DNA of 14,215 nucleotides from Holosporaceae bacterium (GCA_031258475.1 JAIRMS010000078.1:1-14215); one strand, 5' to 3'; shown: positions 1 to 7,403, counted from the first letter of the stretch. Made by a program: numbers and translations. The notes: a model not told the origin generated them from the sequence alone.

Positions 1-52
1 GAGACCATACCCTATCTGTTATATCATGTCTCCTGTGCGCCAATTGTTGCAT
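1..52 (-). CDS. IS5-family transposase, N-terminal fragment (cut by window edge)
   Basis: Reading leftwards from the ATG at 52-50 gives MQQLAHRRHDITDRVWS before the window ends. This is the typical opening of IS5/IS427-group DDE transposases, where RHDI(T/S)D.VW precedes the LLP segment. The start at 52 is preferred because GGAGA (63-59 on the minus strand) lies 6 bases upstream. A second ATG at 58 directly abuts that ribosome site, so it is less likely. Only 17 residues are visible, so the catalytic DDE residues cannot be checked. The C-terminal piece at 14113-14215 belongs to the same family but to a different copy. Confidence 0.7.
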   Translation of the reverse strand, partial: MQQLAHRRHDITDRVWS

Positions 53-83
53 AGTCATTCTCCATACTACAATAACTACGCTA

Positions 84-281
84 TCATATCAGATCCCTCT
101 CCTGACGACAAGCCCTAGCGAGATTCTCAAAATATTTAATCTTTTCCTCCTGCTCCAGCGTAAGGGGAGCGTCAGGCATACCAGCAACAACTGGAAGCCC
201 TATCGTAACATTAGCTAATCTATCCATACTCGAAACATCAGCGAAAATCACAAAAAACAATCCACTCAACAACTTTTTCAT
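84..281 (-). CDS. small exported protein of unknown function, truncated by IS insertion
   Basis: A 65-residue reading frame on the minus strand opens with MKKLLSGLFFVIFA, a short Lys-Lys plus hydrophobic segment consistent with a signal peptide. The start is well supported: AGGAGA lies about 9 bases upstream, and a TTGACA/TATTTA promoter with a 17-base spacer is at 316-344. I do not recognise the mature part (about residues 17-55); it has an acidic, probably helical stretch TLEQEEKIKYFENLA. The insertion sequence begins at 115, so residues from about 56 on (RACRQERDLI) are read from IS terminal DNA and are not native. The original C-terminus, if longer, lies beyond the IS outside this window. 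It sits 80 bases downstream of xseA on the same strand. Treat it as a disrupted gene of unknown role. Confidence 0.6.
   Translation of the reverse strand: MKKLLSGLFFVIFADVSSMDRLANVTIGLPVVAGMPDAPLTLEQEEKIKYFENLARACRQERDLI
98..115 (-). repeat. IS terminal inverted repeat (left copy)
   Basis: Read inward from the element end on the minus strand it is GGGCTTGTCGTCAGGAGA. The right-hand element reads GGCTCTGTCGTCATGAGA from 14103 on the plus strand. The two match at 14 of 18 positions, including an unbroken TGTCGTCA core. The outer end abuts TA (116-117) inside CTAG. Confidence 0.7.
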
Positions 282-315
282 ATTTAGTCTCTCCTATTTT
301 ACGACAAATCGTATC

Positions 316-344
316 TAAATATCATCAAATTAAGCAATTGTCAA
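316..344 (-). promoter_or_regulatory. sigma-70-type promoter for the small exported-protein gene
   Basis: On the minus strand, a perfect -35 TTGACA (344-339) is followed by a 17-base spacer and a -10 TATTTA (321-316). The start codon is 34 bases beyond the -10 box, with AGGAGA between. This is the closest match to the promoter consensus that I found in the window. Confidence 0.7.
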
Positions 345-361
345 ATGCTTTAAATGACCTG

Positions 362-1663
362 CTAAAATAATTCTGCCTGGGATGGAATTCTACGAACTTT
401 CACTTTACCATCTGAAAAAATCAGATTAAACGCGGAATATTTTCCCGCACTCTCGGCGGAAGCGATCGGCTCTGATCTTTCGGATTCGACAAAGGCAAAT
501 CCCCTTCGTAGAATTTTTAGGTATGAATTTGATTCAATGGCGTTGGAAGCCATTGCAAAACCGTTTCGGATTCTCTCAAATCTTCCCAGAAATACAAAAT
601 GCAGCTTCTGCCAAATGTCGTCCACGTTTTCTCTAACGATCGGTCTAGAAATTATGTTTTTGGCAAAGGATATTTTTTTCTGTGATAGGTAATTTTTTAC
701 GTTGGACGTTAGTTTATCGAAAATAAAATCAGTTCTTTGGATTTTTTCAGAAACAAACCCACGAATATTCAGAATCTTATTCGAATGCAAAAACAATCTT
801 TTTTTCTCCAAATTAGAGGAAATAATTGAGTTCAACAGAGAAAAAATTTTATCGACGTCGGACTTTAATTTTATTGCTTCGGGCACTACGAATTCCGCCG
901 CTGCGGTCGGAGTTGGAGCCCGCAAATCCGAAGCATAATCTATAAGTGTGGTATCGGTTTCATGGCCCACGGCGGAAATAACTGGAATCTTGCTATCTGC
1001 GACGGCTCTCACCACATTTTCTTCGTTGAATGGCATTAAATCTTCGAAACTTCCTCCTCCACGGGCAATGATTAGCACATCCGGCTTTTGATCCGCAGGC
1101 AGCGAATTCATTCCATTCACGGCCGCGACTATTTGTCCGCCGGCCTCCGTCCCCTGCACCAAAACGGGCCACAGCAAAATATTTCTCGGGAACCTCTGGC
1201 GAATTCTGTGAAGCATATCTTTAATCACCGCGCCAGTTGGAGAGGTAATGATGCCGATCAATTTTGGGATCACGGGAGTTGGCTTCTTCCGAAATTGATC
1301 GAACAATCCTTCTTCGGCCAATCTTTTTTTGCGTTCCTCCAGTAATTTTAAGAGTTCTCCAACTCCCGCAAGTTCGAATCCTTCAACAATGAATTGATAT
1401 TTAGATCTCATGGCGTAGGTGCTGACCTGCCCCGTGCACTTTATTTCCATGCCGTCTTCCAGTTGAATTTTTTGCTTTTGGGCTATTCCCCTCCAGCAAA
1501 CCGCATCTATAACGGCGTCGGAATCCTTGATGGAAAAGTACAGATGTCCGGAAGTATGAACTTTTAACGCGCTAACTTCTCCCTTTAGTTTGATTCCACT
1601 AAAGTTCTGCTCCATTGACCTCTTGATCAGAGCAGAAAGTCTGGAAACTGTGTATTCTTCCAT
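362..1663 (-). CDS. xseA: exodeoxyribonuclease VII large subunit
   Basis: This is the large catalytic subunit of exonuclease VII, which degrades single-stranded DNA to oligonucleotides in repair and works in the cytoplasm with several copies of the small subunit XseB. The 433-residue protein is close to the usual length (about 400-460). An N-terminal OB-fold nucleic-acid-binding domain occupies roughly residues 3-100 (YTVSRLSALIKRSME, then KLKGEVS and GHLYFSIKD). The catalytic region has the family signatures IGIITSPTGAVIKDM (137-150), IARGGGSFEDLMPFNEE (199-215) and SAVGHETDTTLIDYASDLRA (230-249). The C-terminal part is helical and basic, as expected for the arm that contacts XseB. The ATG at 1663 has AAGGA about 7 bases upstream. 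No xseB is visible nearby. The gene is separated from the arn operon by 239 bases, so it probably has its own promoter, which I could not place. Confidence 0.96.
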   Translation of the reverse strand: MEEYTVSRLSALIKRSMEQNFSGIKLKGEVSALKVHTSGHLYFSIKDSDAVIDAVCWRGIAQKQKIQLEDGMEIKCTGQVSTYAMRSKYQFIVEGFELAGVGELLKLLEERKKRLAEEGLFDQFRKKPTPVIPKLIGIITSPTGAVIKDMLHRIRQRFPRNILLWPVLVQGTEAGGQIVAAVNGMNSLPADQKPDVLIIARGGGSFEDLMPFNEENVVRAVADSKIPVISAVGHETDTTLIDYASDLRAPTPTAAAEFVVPEAIKLKSDVDKIFSLLNSIISSNLEKKRLFLHSNKILNIRGFVSEKIQRTDFIFDKLTSNVKNYLSQKKISFAKNIISRPIVRENVDDIWQKLHFVFLGRFERIRNGFAMASNAIESNSYLKILRRGFAFVESERSEPIASAESAGKYSAFNLIFSDGKVKVRRIPSQAELF

Positions 1664-1815
1664 TTTGAAATCCTTTTGGCATTTATGATACCAAACTTTT
1701 TTGGTGTATGAAATAATACGAACTATGGAAAAACCTCAGTAGCTTGCACATTCGAGTGATCATTTAAACGGATCTAAAGTTATAGATGAATCACTTTGAA
1801 GACGAAATGGTATCC

Positions 1816-1846
1816 GTCATTACGAGGAGCGTAGCGACGTGGCAAT
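1816..1846 (+). repeat. dispersed repeat, single arm
   Basis: A 31-base unit beginning GTCATTACGAGGAGCG and ending GACGTGGCAAT matches the reverse complement of 7405-7435 with one mismatch. A 12-base sequence ATGAATCACTTT lies 18 bases before it (1786-1797) and recurs in reverse complement at 7501-7512, next to the other repeat cluster. This resembles the small palindromic intergenic repeats common in intracellular alphaproteobacteria. It lies in the 239-base gap between arnA and xseA. I see no other coding or RNA feature in that gap. Confidence 0.75.
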
Positions 1847-1902
1847 TGTCCACTAACTCTAATTCTGGAGTTGGCCGAAAAGAAGAATTCGACTCTCTGG
1901 CT

Positions 1903-2928
1903 TTAACCAGTAGTAATTGGATCAGCGAAGTAAAAATCCATTGTTTTAGTAAGCGATTCGTCCATTCCCACCTTCGATTCCCAATCCAGAAGATCCTTTG
2001 CTTTTTTGATGGATGGGACTCTTCTCGACACGTCCTGGTAGGATTTTCCGTAATAATCATCAGAATTCACGTTTACTATTTCTATTTTTTCTACGAGATT
2101 TTTTAGCCAATCGTATTTTTTTGCAAGACTTACTATTTTGCGAGCAAGATCTCCTATGCTGCATTCGTTATGAGGATTTCCGATATTGAATATTTGCCTG
2201 TTTGCCCGTTCGCTTTCTATAATTTTTACAAGAGCGTCGATGCCGTCGGAAATGTAGGTAAAGCAACGAATTTGAGAACCTCCGTTAACCAGGTTAATGT
2301 TTTTTCCGTGGAGAATATTACTCAAAAACTGAGAGACGACGCGGGAACTTCCGCTGTTTTGATTGTAAATGTCATCAAGACGCGGTCCGATCCAGTTAAA
2401 CGGGCGAAACAAAGTGTACCGCAATCCGTCTCGAACGCCATGGGCATAAATCACGCGATCCAGCATCTGTTTCGAGCAGGAGTAGATCCATCTTTGTTTG
2501 CAAATGGGACCGGTTACGCAATTCGAATCGTCCTCTTTAAATTCGCCGTCTTCGCACATTCCGTAAACTTCAGAGGTGGAGGGAAAAACGACGCGTTTAT
2601 CGTGTCTTACTGCTGATCTTATTATTCGCAGATTGGCTTCGAAATCCAGTTCAAATACTTTCAACGGATCCTGCACATAGACCAGCGGACTGGCAATGGC
2701 CGCCAGCGGAAAAATAACGTCGCACTGTTTTATAAGTTCTTCCAGCCGGTCGAAATCTTTCAGTATATCTATTTTTTTGAAATCGATTTTTTTTTCGGAC
2801 AGCAAATGTTCGATTTTTGCGGATGAAATATCGACGGCCGTCACATGCCAATCTCTGCGATTGCGCAGGATCTCTTCGCTCAGGTGACTGCCGATAAATC
2901 CGCCTGCACCGACAATTAATATATTCAT
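1903..2928 (-). CDS. arnA: UDP-glucuronate 4-oxidase/decarboxylase (ArnA C-terminal domain only)
   Basis: This enzyme should oxidise and decarboxylate UDP-glucuronic acid to UDP-4-keto-pentose with NAD, the committed step of aminoarabinose synthesis in the cytoplasm. The 341 residues align by eye with the C-terminal dehydrogenase domain of enterobacterial ArnA along their whole length: NAD-binding GAGGFIG (7-13), VFPSTSEVYGMCED (114-127), YSCSK (149-153), FRPFNWIGPRLD (174-185) and SYYGK/YQDV-type segments near 292-300. Counterparts of the catalytic residues are present: Thr118, Ser119, Glu120, Tyr149, Lys153 and Arg303. The N-terminal formyltransferase domain of E. coli ArnA is entirely missing: the start codon sits 2 bases after the arnC stop, so no room exists for it. 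It is the last gene of the arn operon. Other pentose-forming epimerases are less likely given the specific FNWIGPRLD and STSEVYGMC matches. Confidence 0.92.
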   Translation of the reverse strand: MNILIVGAGGFIGSHLSEEILRNRRDWHVTAVDISSAKIEHLLSEKKIDFKKIDILKDFDRLEELIKQCDVIFPLAAIASPLVYVQDPLKVFELDFEANLRIIRSAVRHDKRVVFPSTSEVYGMCEDGEFKEDDSNCVTGPICKQRWIYSCSKQMLDRVIYAHGVRDGLRYTLFRPFNWIGPRLDDIYNQNSGSSRVVSQFLSNILHGKNINLVNGGSQIRCFTYISDGIDALVKIIESERANRQIFNIGNPHNECSIGDLARKIVSLAKKYDWLKNLVEKIEIVNVNSDDYYGKSYQDVSRRVPSIKKAKDLLDWESKVGMDESLTKTMDFYFADPITTG

Positions 2929-2930
2929 TG

Positions 2931-3938
2931 TTAGTCTTTCTTCTCCAGTATTTCACGGATTACAAAACGTGGATGCTCGCAGACGGCGAAATAGGCCCTT
3001 CCCAGGTACTCTCCAAGCAATCCTACCCCAAGAATAAGCACGCTCAGCAGCAAAAAAACAAACGCAAAGTGCAATCCATATCCATGATGATGGCCAATTA
3101 CTTTTTTAAATAACTCGACCAAAAAATAAATGCCGCTGGCAGAAGAAATCAGCATACCAATTATGGTAAAAACCTGCAGAGGAACCAGGGAAAATCCCGT
3201 CAGCAAATCGAATGCAATGCGTATCAATTTATAGAGATTATACTTCGATCCGCCGGCTGCGCGTTCTTCATGGGTAACCGGAACGTCTATTGGATTACCG
3301 GCAAATTTTTGGGCGAGCGCGGTAATGAAAGTGGACGTTTCTCTGGTTTTTACGACTTCGTCTATTATGAACTTTTTGTATGCCCGCAGCATACAGCCGT
3401 GATCTCTCATTTCAAGACCTGTGGCGCCGGCTCGGATCGAGTTAACTATCTTCGATGCGTAGGTTCTAAAGAAGCTGTCATGGCGTTTCGCCCTATATCC
3501 GCCAACGAGATCGTATCCCTCGTCAATTTTTTTCAATAGATTTGGAATCTCCTCCGGGGGATTTTGCAGGTCCGCGTCGAGCGTCACAACCACATCTCCG
3601 CGAACATGCTCAAAACCCGCCAAGATCGCCACGTACTGGCCATAATTTCCGTTAAACGTTATTACTCTTATGACATTCGGTTGTTTTTTGAACAGATTTC
3701 GCAATTTTTTGGGAGTCGCATCTTTGCTGCCGTCGTCAACAAAAATTATTTCGTATTTTTTTCCCGTGGCGTTCATTACCTTTAGTAGACGCGAGCTCAG
3801 CAAATCGATATTTTCCTGTTCATCGAAAACAGGAATAACAATGGATACGTCGATTACTTTTTTTACGCGACTTTTTGTTCCGTTCTTCAGGTCCAACCCA
3901 ACGGATCTTTCTTTGGAAGTGTTTTTACTGGTCGCCAT
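2931..3938 (-). CDS. arnC: undecaprenyl-phosphate aminoarabinose transferase (family 2 glycosyltransferase)
   Basis: This predicted inner-membrane enzyme moves the aminoarabinose group from UDP to undecaprenyl phosphate on the cytoplasmic face. The 335-residue protein has a basic N-terminal extension (about residues 1-28), then a GT-A fold: VSIVIPVFDEQEN (31-43), IFVDDGS (65-71), NYGQ (98-101) and metal-binding DAD inside TLDADLQNPPEEIP (119-132). The DHGCMLRAY segment and the C-terminal pair of membrane helices followed by GLLGEYLGRAYF are typical of ArnC and related polyprenyl-phosphate transferases. The ATG at 3938 has AGGAAA about 6 bases upstream and starts 15 bases after arnB. In E. coli the donor is the N-formylated sugar; with no formyltransferase or deformylase in this cluster, this enzyme may use the unformylated sugar (inference). 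Confidence 0.9.
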   Translation of the reverse strand: MATSKNTSKERSVGLDLKNGTKSRVKKVIDVSIVIPVFDEQENIDLLSSRLLKVMNATGKKYEIIFVDDGSKDATPKKLRNLFKKQPNVIRVITFNGNYGQYVAILAGFEHVRGDVVVTLDADLQNPPEEIPNLLKKIDEGYDLVGGYRAKRHDSFFRTYASKIVNSIRAGATGLEMRDHGCMLRAYKKFIIDEVVKTRETSTFITALAQKFAGNPIDVPVTHEERAAGGSKYNLYKLIRIAFDLLTGFSLVPLQVFTIIGMLISSASGIYFLVELFKKVIGHHHGYGLHFAFVFLLLSVLILGVGLLGEYLGRAYFAVCEHPRFVIREILEKKD

Positions 3939-3953
3939 ACTATTTTCCTTCGA

Positions 3954-5105
3954 TCATTCAAAAAATTTCTTGACCATGCTGATCACGTAATCCTGCTCGA
4001 CTTCTTCCAACCCTGAATACAATGGCAGACATAGGATACGCTCGCCAACATACTCTGCATTTGGGAAATCGCCCTTTTTATATCCAAAAGTTTTTTGGTA
4101 GTAACTGAATAAATGCACCGGGGTATAATAGGGAACCGTTCCAATCGAATTTTCTTTTAGGAACGACATGAACCGGTCCCTCTTGCCTGCATCTCGCAAA
4201 CAAATGGGGAAAAGATGTCCAGAATGAACGAAGTCGTAATTTGGAATTTTCTGCAGAGAAAACTTATCATCCATGTCATCGAAGGCGCGACGATATCTAT
4301 CGGCTAGATATCGTCTTTTTTCGTTCAGAGATTCGACCTCGGCCAGCTGATGCATGCCAATGGCGGCCTGAATATCGGATAAATTGCTCTTGGCTCCGGG
4401 AAATATCACGTCGTAGTAGCAGCTGCCATTTTTAGAAAACCTATCCCAGATGGAACGATCTATTCCATGAAATCTTTGCAGAGATAGAAACTTTTGCTCC
4501 TGCTCGGAGTCCAAAACGACGCATCCTCCCTCTCCGGAGGTCATATTTTTTATCGGATGAAAACTAAAAACCTGTATATCTCCGAAGGCGCCGATTTTCC
4601 GATTTTTATACGACGTGCCCACGGCGTGAGCCGCGTCTTCAATTACCCGGAGGCCTCGCTGTTTTGCTATTTCATAAATCGGATCCAGATCGACCGGCAG
4701 TCCAGCGTAATGCACCGGCATAATCGCCTTGGTTTTCGGAGTGCAGGCGTCAAGTATTTTATCCACGCATATGTTGAACGTGCCTTTTTCTATGTCGACA
4801 AACACCGGTTTGGCTCCGAGCATGGCGATGACGTTGGCGGTGGCGACGAATGTCAGGGGAGTTGTGACAACCTCGTCGCCCGCTTTCACGCCAATTGCCA
4901 TAAGCGACGCATGAAGCCCAGCTGTTGCAGACGAAAAACAGAGAGTCGTTCTATTTCCAAAATATTCGTACAATTTTTGTTCGAACTTCTGAGCCAGAGG
5001 TCCAGTGGCCAGCCATCCGGACCTCAAAACATTTACAACCTCTCCGATTGTCTCCTCGCTTATGGTTGGTCTGGAAAGAGGTATGAATTTTTCAACTTTT
5101 TGCAA
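3954..5105 (-). CDS. arnB: UDP-4-amino-4-deoxy-L-arabinose aminotransferase (PLP-dependent)
   Basis: This enzyme converts UDP-4-keto-pentose to UDP-4-amino-4-deoxy-L-arabinose with glutamate as amino donor and belongs to the DegT/DnrJ/EryC1 family. The 383 residues match ArnB throughout: IPLSRPTISEETIGEV (8-23), SGWLATGP (29-36), SSATAGLH (58-65), PVHYAGLPVD (130-139) and IEDAAHAVGTSY (155-166). The PLP-binding lysine is Lys186 in FSFHPIKNMTSGEGG. The only suitable start is TTG at 5105, because the next in-frame Met is residue 70. AGGAG at 5119-5115 lies 9 bases upstream of it. The first 14 bases overlap the end of the flippase gene, which suggests translational coupling. Other DegT sugar aminotransferases are possible, but the neighbours fix the assignment. 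Confidence 0.93.
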   Translation of the reverse strand: MQKVEKFIPLSRPTISEETIGEVVNVLRSGWLATGPLAQKFEQKLYEYFGNRTTLCFSSATAGLHASLMAIGVKAGDEVVTTPLTFVATANVIAMLGAKPVFVDIEKGTFNICVDKILDACTPKTKAIMPVHYAGLPVDLDPIYEIAKQRGLRVIEDAAHAVGTSYKNRKIGAFGDIQVFSFHPIKNMTSGEGGCVVLDSEQEQKFLSLQRFHGIDRSIWDRFSKNGSCYYDVIFPGAKSNLSDIQAAIGMHQLAEVESLNEKRRYLADRYRRAFDDMDDKFSLQKIPNYDFVHSGHLFPICLRDAGKRDRFMSFLKENSIGTVPYYTPVHLFSYYQKTFGYKKGDFPNAEYVGERILCLPLYSGLEEVEQDYVISMVKKFFE

Positions 5106-5445
5106 CTAATAATACTCCTATTAATATCAAAAAAATGCCACCACCTCTGCACAATGTAATGTTTTCAGCAAAGAAAAACCATCCCCCGATAGCAGCCAGA
5201 ATATAAGATAAACTTCCAAAGGGATATAAAAAGCTTAAATCAAACTGCGACAACAGGTAAAGCCATAGCAGCAGGGAAAAAACAAAGATAAAAACTCCTC
5301 CGACTATATAAACGTTGGATACGATCAATATAAGCAGTTTCCACAAAGATTCGCCGAAATTAATCATTCCGACTCCTTTTTTTAGCAGGAGTTGCGCAAG
5401 CGTATTTATAACGACCTGAAATAATATGAGAAAACAATTGGTCAT
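5092..5445 (-). CDS. arnE: small four-helix membrane protein, Ara4N-phosphoundecaprenol flippase subunit
   Basis: This is a 117-residue, very hydrophobic protein of the small multidrug resistance/EamA type, with four predicted membrane helices (about residues 1-22, 36-63, 68-92 and 97-115). Segments VINTLAQLLLKKG and FLYPFGSLSYILAAIGGWFFFAE resemble ArnE and ArnF, which form a heterodimer in E. coli thought to flip undecaprenyl-phosphate aminoarabinose to the periplasm. Only one such gene is present here, so it may act as a homodimer or pair with a subunit encoded elsewhere. Whether it is closer to ArnE or ArnF cannot be decided by eye. Its ATG overlaps the arnT stop by 4 bases (ATGA) and its end overlaps arnB by 14 bases. 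Confidence 0.75.
   Translation of the reverse strand: MTNCFLILFQVVINTLAQLLLKKGVGMINFGESLWKLLILIVSNVYIVGGVFIFVFSLLLWLYLLSQFDLSFLYPFGSLSYILAAIGGWFFFAENITLCRGGGIFLILIGVLLVAKS
5115..5119 (-). promoter_or_regulatory. ribosome binding site deciding the TTG start of arnB
   Basis: AGGAG on the minus strand lies 9 bases before a TTG and inside the last codons of the upstream flippase gene. No ATG or GTG occurs at a suitable place in the arnB frame, so this site supports the TTG start. Confidence 0.6.
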
Positions 5446-7127
5446 CTGTTTGTAATCGCCACAAAATATTTATCGAGATCCAAAATTCTATGAACCTCAT
5501 TTCTCATCGCAAAAACCTCGCGATAGTGTTCTCTGGACAATAGCAAAAAAACTCTTTTGTTTGTAGTACTCCACAATTTCCAAAACTTATCCTCCGTTAT
5601 CAGTTTATCGTTGCTCGGATCCGCATTGGCTCCAAACTGCAGCTCACCAACAAAATCCACGACCCCAACGGTCGAATTTAGGTAAACAGGGAAATCCTGA
5701 TAGTACCTTTTATAACAAAAAACCAAATCTTCCTCTCTTCTATTGAGATTAATAGATTCAGCCAGTTGTTTAGTGGTTGGTTTTTTCACCTCCTGATAGA
5801 AAACGGAGGCTTTGTTGATTATCCACATCATATTCGCTCCGACGAACATATACGCAAGAATCACGGCAATCTTGGAAACCCTAAAATACAGAGGAAAGAT
5901 CAAAATACTTCCGGCCAAGATTAATAAACCTGCGAAAATATTCATTAGCAGAGTTGCGTCCGAATTTTGAAGCACATCTTCTATCTCGGATTTTGCGAAA
6001 AAATACGCAATGAACGCCACTAGAAATAATGTCACATTGATGCAGACTCCCTTTTGAAAATCTTTACTTCCAGAATCCAAAGAATCGACCAGCGTGATTC
6101 CAGTTATCAACGTCAGCGGAGGAAGAATAGGTAGGATATAGGGAATTAATTTCGAATTTGAGAGAGAGAAAAAACACAGCACTCCAAAAATCCAGCACAC
6201 AAAAAATGCATTTTCCTGATTTCTGGAGAAAGCTTTTTTGCAGGAATTACTTATTGATATCAACGTAAACCCCGTCCACGGCAGGAGTCCCACCAACAAA
6301 ATCGGAATAAAAAACCAGATCGGCTGATATCTGTTATGAATAGTGGAGGTATATCTCAAAAAATGCTCGACGACAAAATAAAAGTGCAAAAACTCTTTGT
6401 TACGTAAACTAATTAAAATATGCCACGGTAAAAATATCGCAAAAAATACTAAAATCCCGGGGATATATAGTATCTCTTTGATTTTTGACCAATTTTTCGT
6501 CCATGCAATCCACAAAAGAGCAATAACCCCCGGCAAAACGGCGCCTATCAATCCTTTGGTGAGGCAAGCCAGCGTGGCGAACACATACATAAAAACAATA
6601 TAGAATTTTTGGGATTTGGGGGGATTTTTCCCAACAAAGGACAGGAAAAAACACCACAATGTTCCGCTCATCAAAACGGACGTAACCAGATCGAGAATAA
6701 TCAATCGACTATGCGCATAGTACAGAATATTCGTGGCAAGAATTCCGGAGGATACTAATCCCACCGCGTCGGAATAACGCTTCGCTCCCACAAAAAATAC
6801 GCCAAGGCATCCCAGAATCGCAAAGACGACGACCCATAGCCTCATTGAGGTTTCGTTTATGCCGAAAATTTTCATAGCCACAGCCTGCATCCAATAGAAC
6901 AGCGGCGGTTTTTCAAAATATTTCAGTCCGTTTAATTTGGGAGTAACGTAATCTCCGCTTACCACCATTTCACGGGGAATTTCCACATAGCGTCCTTCGT
7001 CCGGATCCGCAAAATGCCGATTTCCCATTTCATAGGAAAAAAAAAACGCAAGAACAACGGCGAGGGAGAATATGCCTTTCATTCCTCGATACCAAACGAT
7101 TTTATCGCTAAATTCCCGCTTTTGCAT
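5442..7127 (-). CDS. arnT: lipid A 4-amino-4-deoxy-L-arabinose transferase (ArnT/PMT-family membrane glycosyltransferase)
   Basis: This predicted inner-membrane glycosyltransferase with a periplasmic active site transfers aminoarabinose from undecaprenyl phosphate to lipid A, lowering its negative charge and binding of cationic peptides. With the start chosen here it has 561 residues, near the usual 550. The N-terminal helix is followed by the periplasmic loop with DPDEGRYVEIPREMVVSGD (41-59) and LKYFEKPPLFYW (68-79), the hallmark segments of ArnT-like GT83 enzymes. About a dozen membrane helices follow, then a soluble C-terminal domain of roughly 110 residues. The reading frame continues upstream to 7214 through the tRNA-Gly gene, giving a spurious tRNA-derived N-terminus, so I use the ATG at 7127; the ATG at 7082 is an alternative. 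It is the first arn gene. A related dolichyl-phosphate-type mannosyltransferase role is less likely given the neighbours. Confidence 0.88.
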   Translation of the reverse strand: MQKREFSDKIVWYRGMKGIFSLAVVLAFFFSYEMGNRHFADPDEGRYVEIPREMVVSGDYVTPKLNGLKYFEKPPLFYWMQAVAMKIFGINETSMRLWVVVFAILGCLGVFFVGAKRYSDAVGLVSSGILATNILYYAHSRLIILDLVTSVLMSGTLWCFFLSFVGKNPPKSQKFYIVFMYVFATLACLTKGLIGAVLPGVIALLWIAWTKNWSKIKEILYIPGILVFFAIFLPWHILISLRNKEFLHFYFVVEHFLRYTSTIHNRYQPIWFFIPILLVGLLPWTGFTLISISNSCKKAFSRNQENAFFVCWIFGVLCFFSLSNSKLIPYILPILPPLTLITGITLVDSLDSGSKDFQKGVCINVTLFLVAFIAYFFAKSEIEDVLQNSDATLLMNIFAGLLILAGSILIFPLYFRVSKIAVILAYMFVGANMMWIINKASVFYQEVKKPTTKQLAESINLNRREEDLVFCYKRYYQDFPVYLNSTVGVVDFVGELQFGANADPSNDKLITEDKFWKLWSTTNKRVFLLLSREHYREVFAMRNEVHRILDLDKYFVAITNR

Positions 7128-7154
7128 AAACGTTCCGAAACATTCCAATATAAG

Positions 7155-7228
7155 TGGAGCGGGCGAAGGGAATCGAACCCTCGTCACAAGCTTGGGAAGC
7201 TTATGCTCTACCATTGAGCTACGCCCGC
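7155..7228 (-). tRNA. tRNA-Gly (anticodon CCC)
   Basis: The minus-strand sequence folds as a tRNA. The acceptor GCGGGCG/CGCCCGC forms 7 pairs, the D arm is GCTC/GAGC, the anticodon stem is TAAGC/GCTTG with loop TTCCCAA, and the T arm is AGGG-TTCGATT-CCCT. The discriminator is U, and CCA is encoded at 7157-7155. Loop position gives anticodon CCC, which reads GGG glycine codons. A promoter lies 10 bases upstream (7239-7267). The 3' end is 27 bases from the arnT start, so read-through into the arn operon is possible. Confidence 0.95.
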
Positions 7229-7238
7229 AATTTCCTGA

Positions 7239-7267
7239 ATACTATATCGGATATGCGCCCATTGCAA
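7239..7267 (-). promoter_or_regulatory. sigma-70-type promoter of tRNA-Gly (and possibly the arn operon)
   Basis: On the minus strand, -35 TTGCAA (7267-7262), a 17-base spacer and -10 TAGTAT (7244-7239) lie 10 bases before the first tRNA base. I found no separate promoter between the tRNA and arnT. Confidence 0.6.
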
Positions 7268-7403
7268 TGTATACACAATCAATTATGTGGTAGCATGGAT
7301 AGTGCTAAAATTCATAAAATAGCTGGTATACAAACGACTACCTTAGAAGTGCGAAATCAGCGTTTAGCTTGATCACCATAGGCGCGTAGCTGAGAGAGTG
7401 ATG

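Larger units (their letters stand above)
1..115 (-). mobile_element. IS5-family insertion sequence, upstream end (partial, runs off left edge)
   Basis: This is the upstream end of an insertion sequence transcribed leftwards. Three things support it: a transposase N-terminus at 1-52, a terminal repeat at 98-115 that matches the terminal repeat at the right end of the window in 14 of 18 positions, and a flanking CTAG with TA as probable target duplication (116-117). The IS427 group of the IS5 family typically uses TA or CTAG targets. The element has inserted into the small gene at 84-281. The rest of the element lies outside the window, so its length and integrity are unknown. Confidence 0.75.

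Noticed and set aside
1693..1708. Inverted repeat ACCAAA-N4-TTTGGT upstream of xseA as an operator
   Set aside because: Six AT-rich pairs near an uncertain promoter are easily due to chance and I could not place a convincing promoter around it.
2170..2616. 148-residue plus-strand frame opposite arnA
   Set aside because: Shadow of the conserved decarboxylase gene with no domain of its own.
4494..5159. 221-residue plus-strand frame opposite arnB and the flippase gene
   Set aside because: It has no recognisable domain and is fully overlapped by a strongly conserved gene on the other strand.
7128..7214. Upstream extension of arnT beginning MVEHKLPKLVTRVRFPSPAP
   Set aside because: This is the antisense-free translation of the tRNA-Gly gene itself, a common annotation artefact; the first Met after the tRNA (7127) gives a normal ArnT length.
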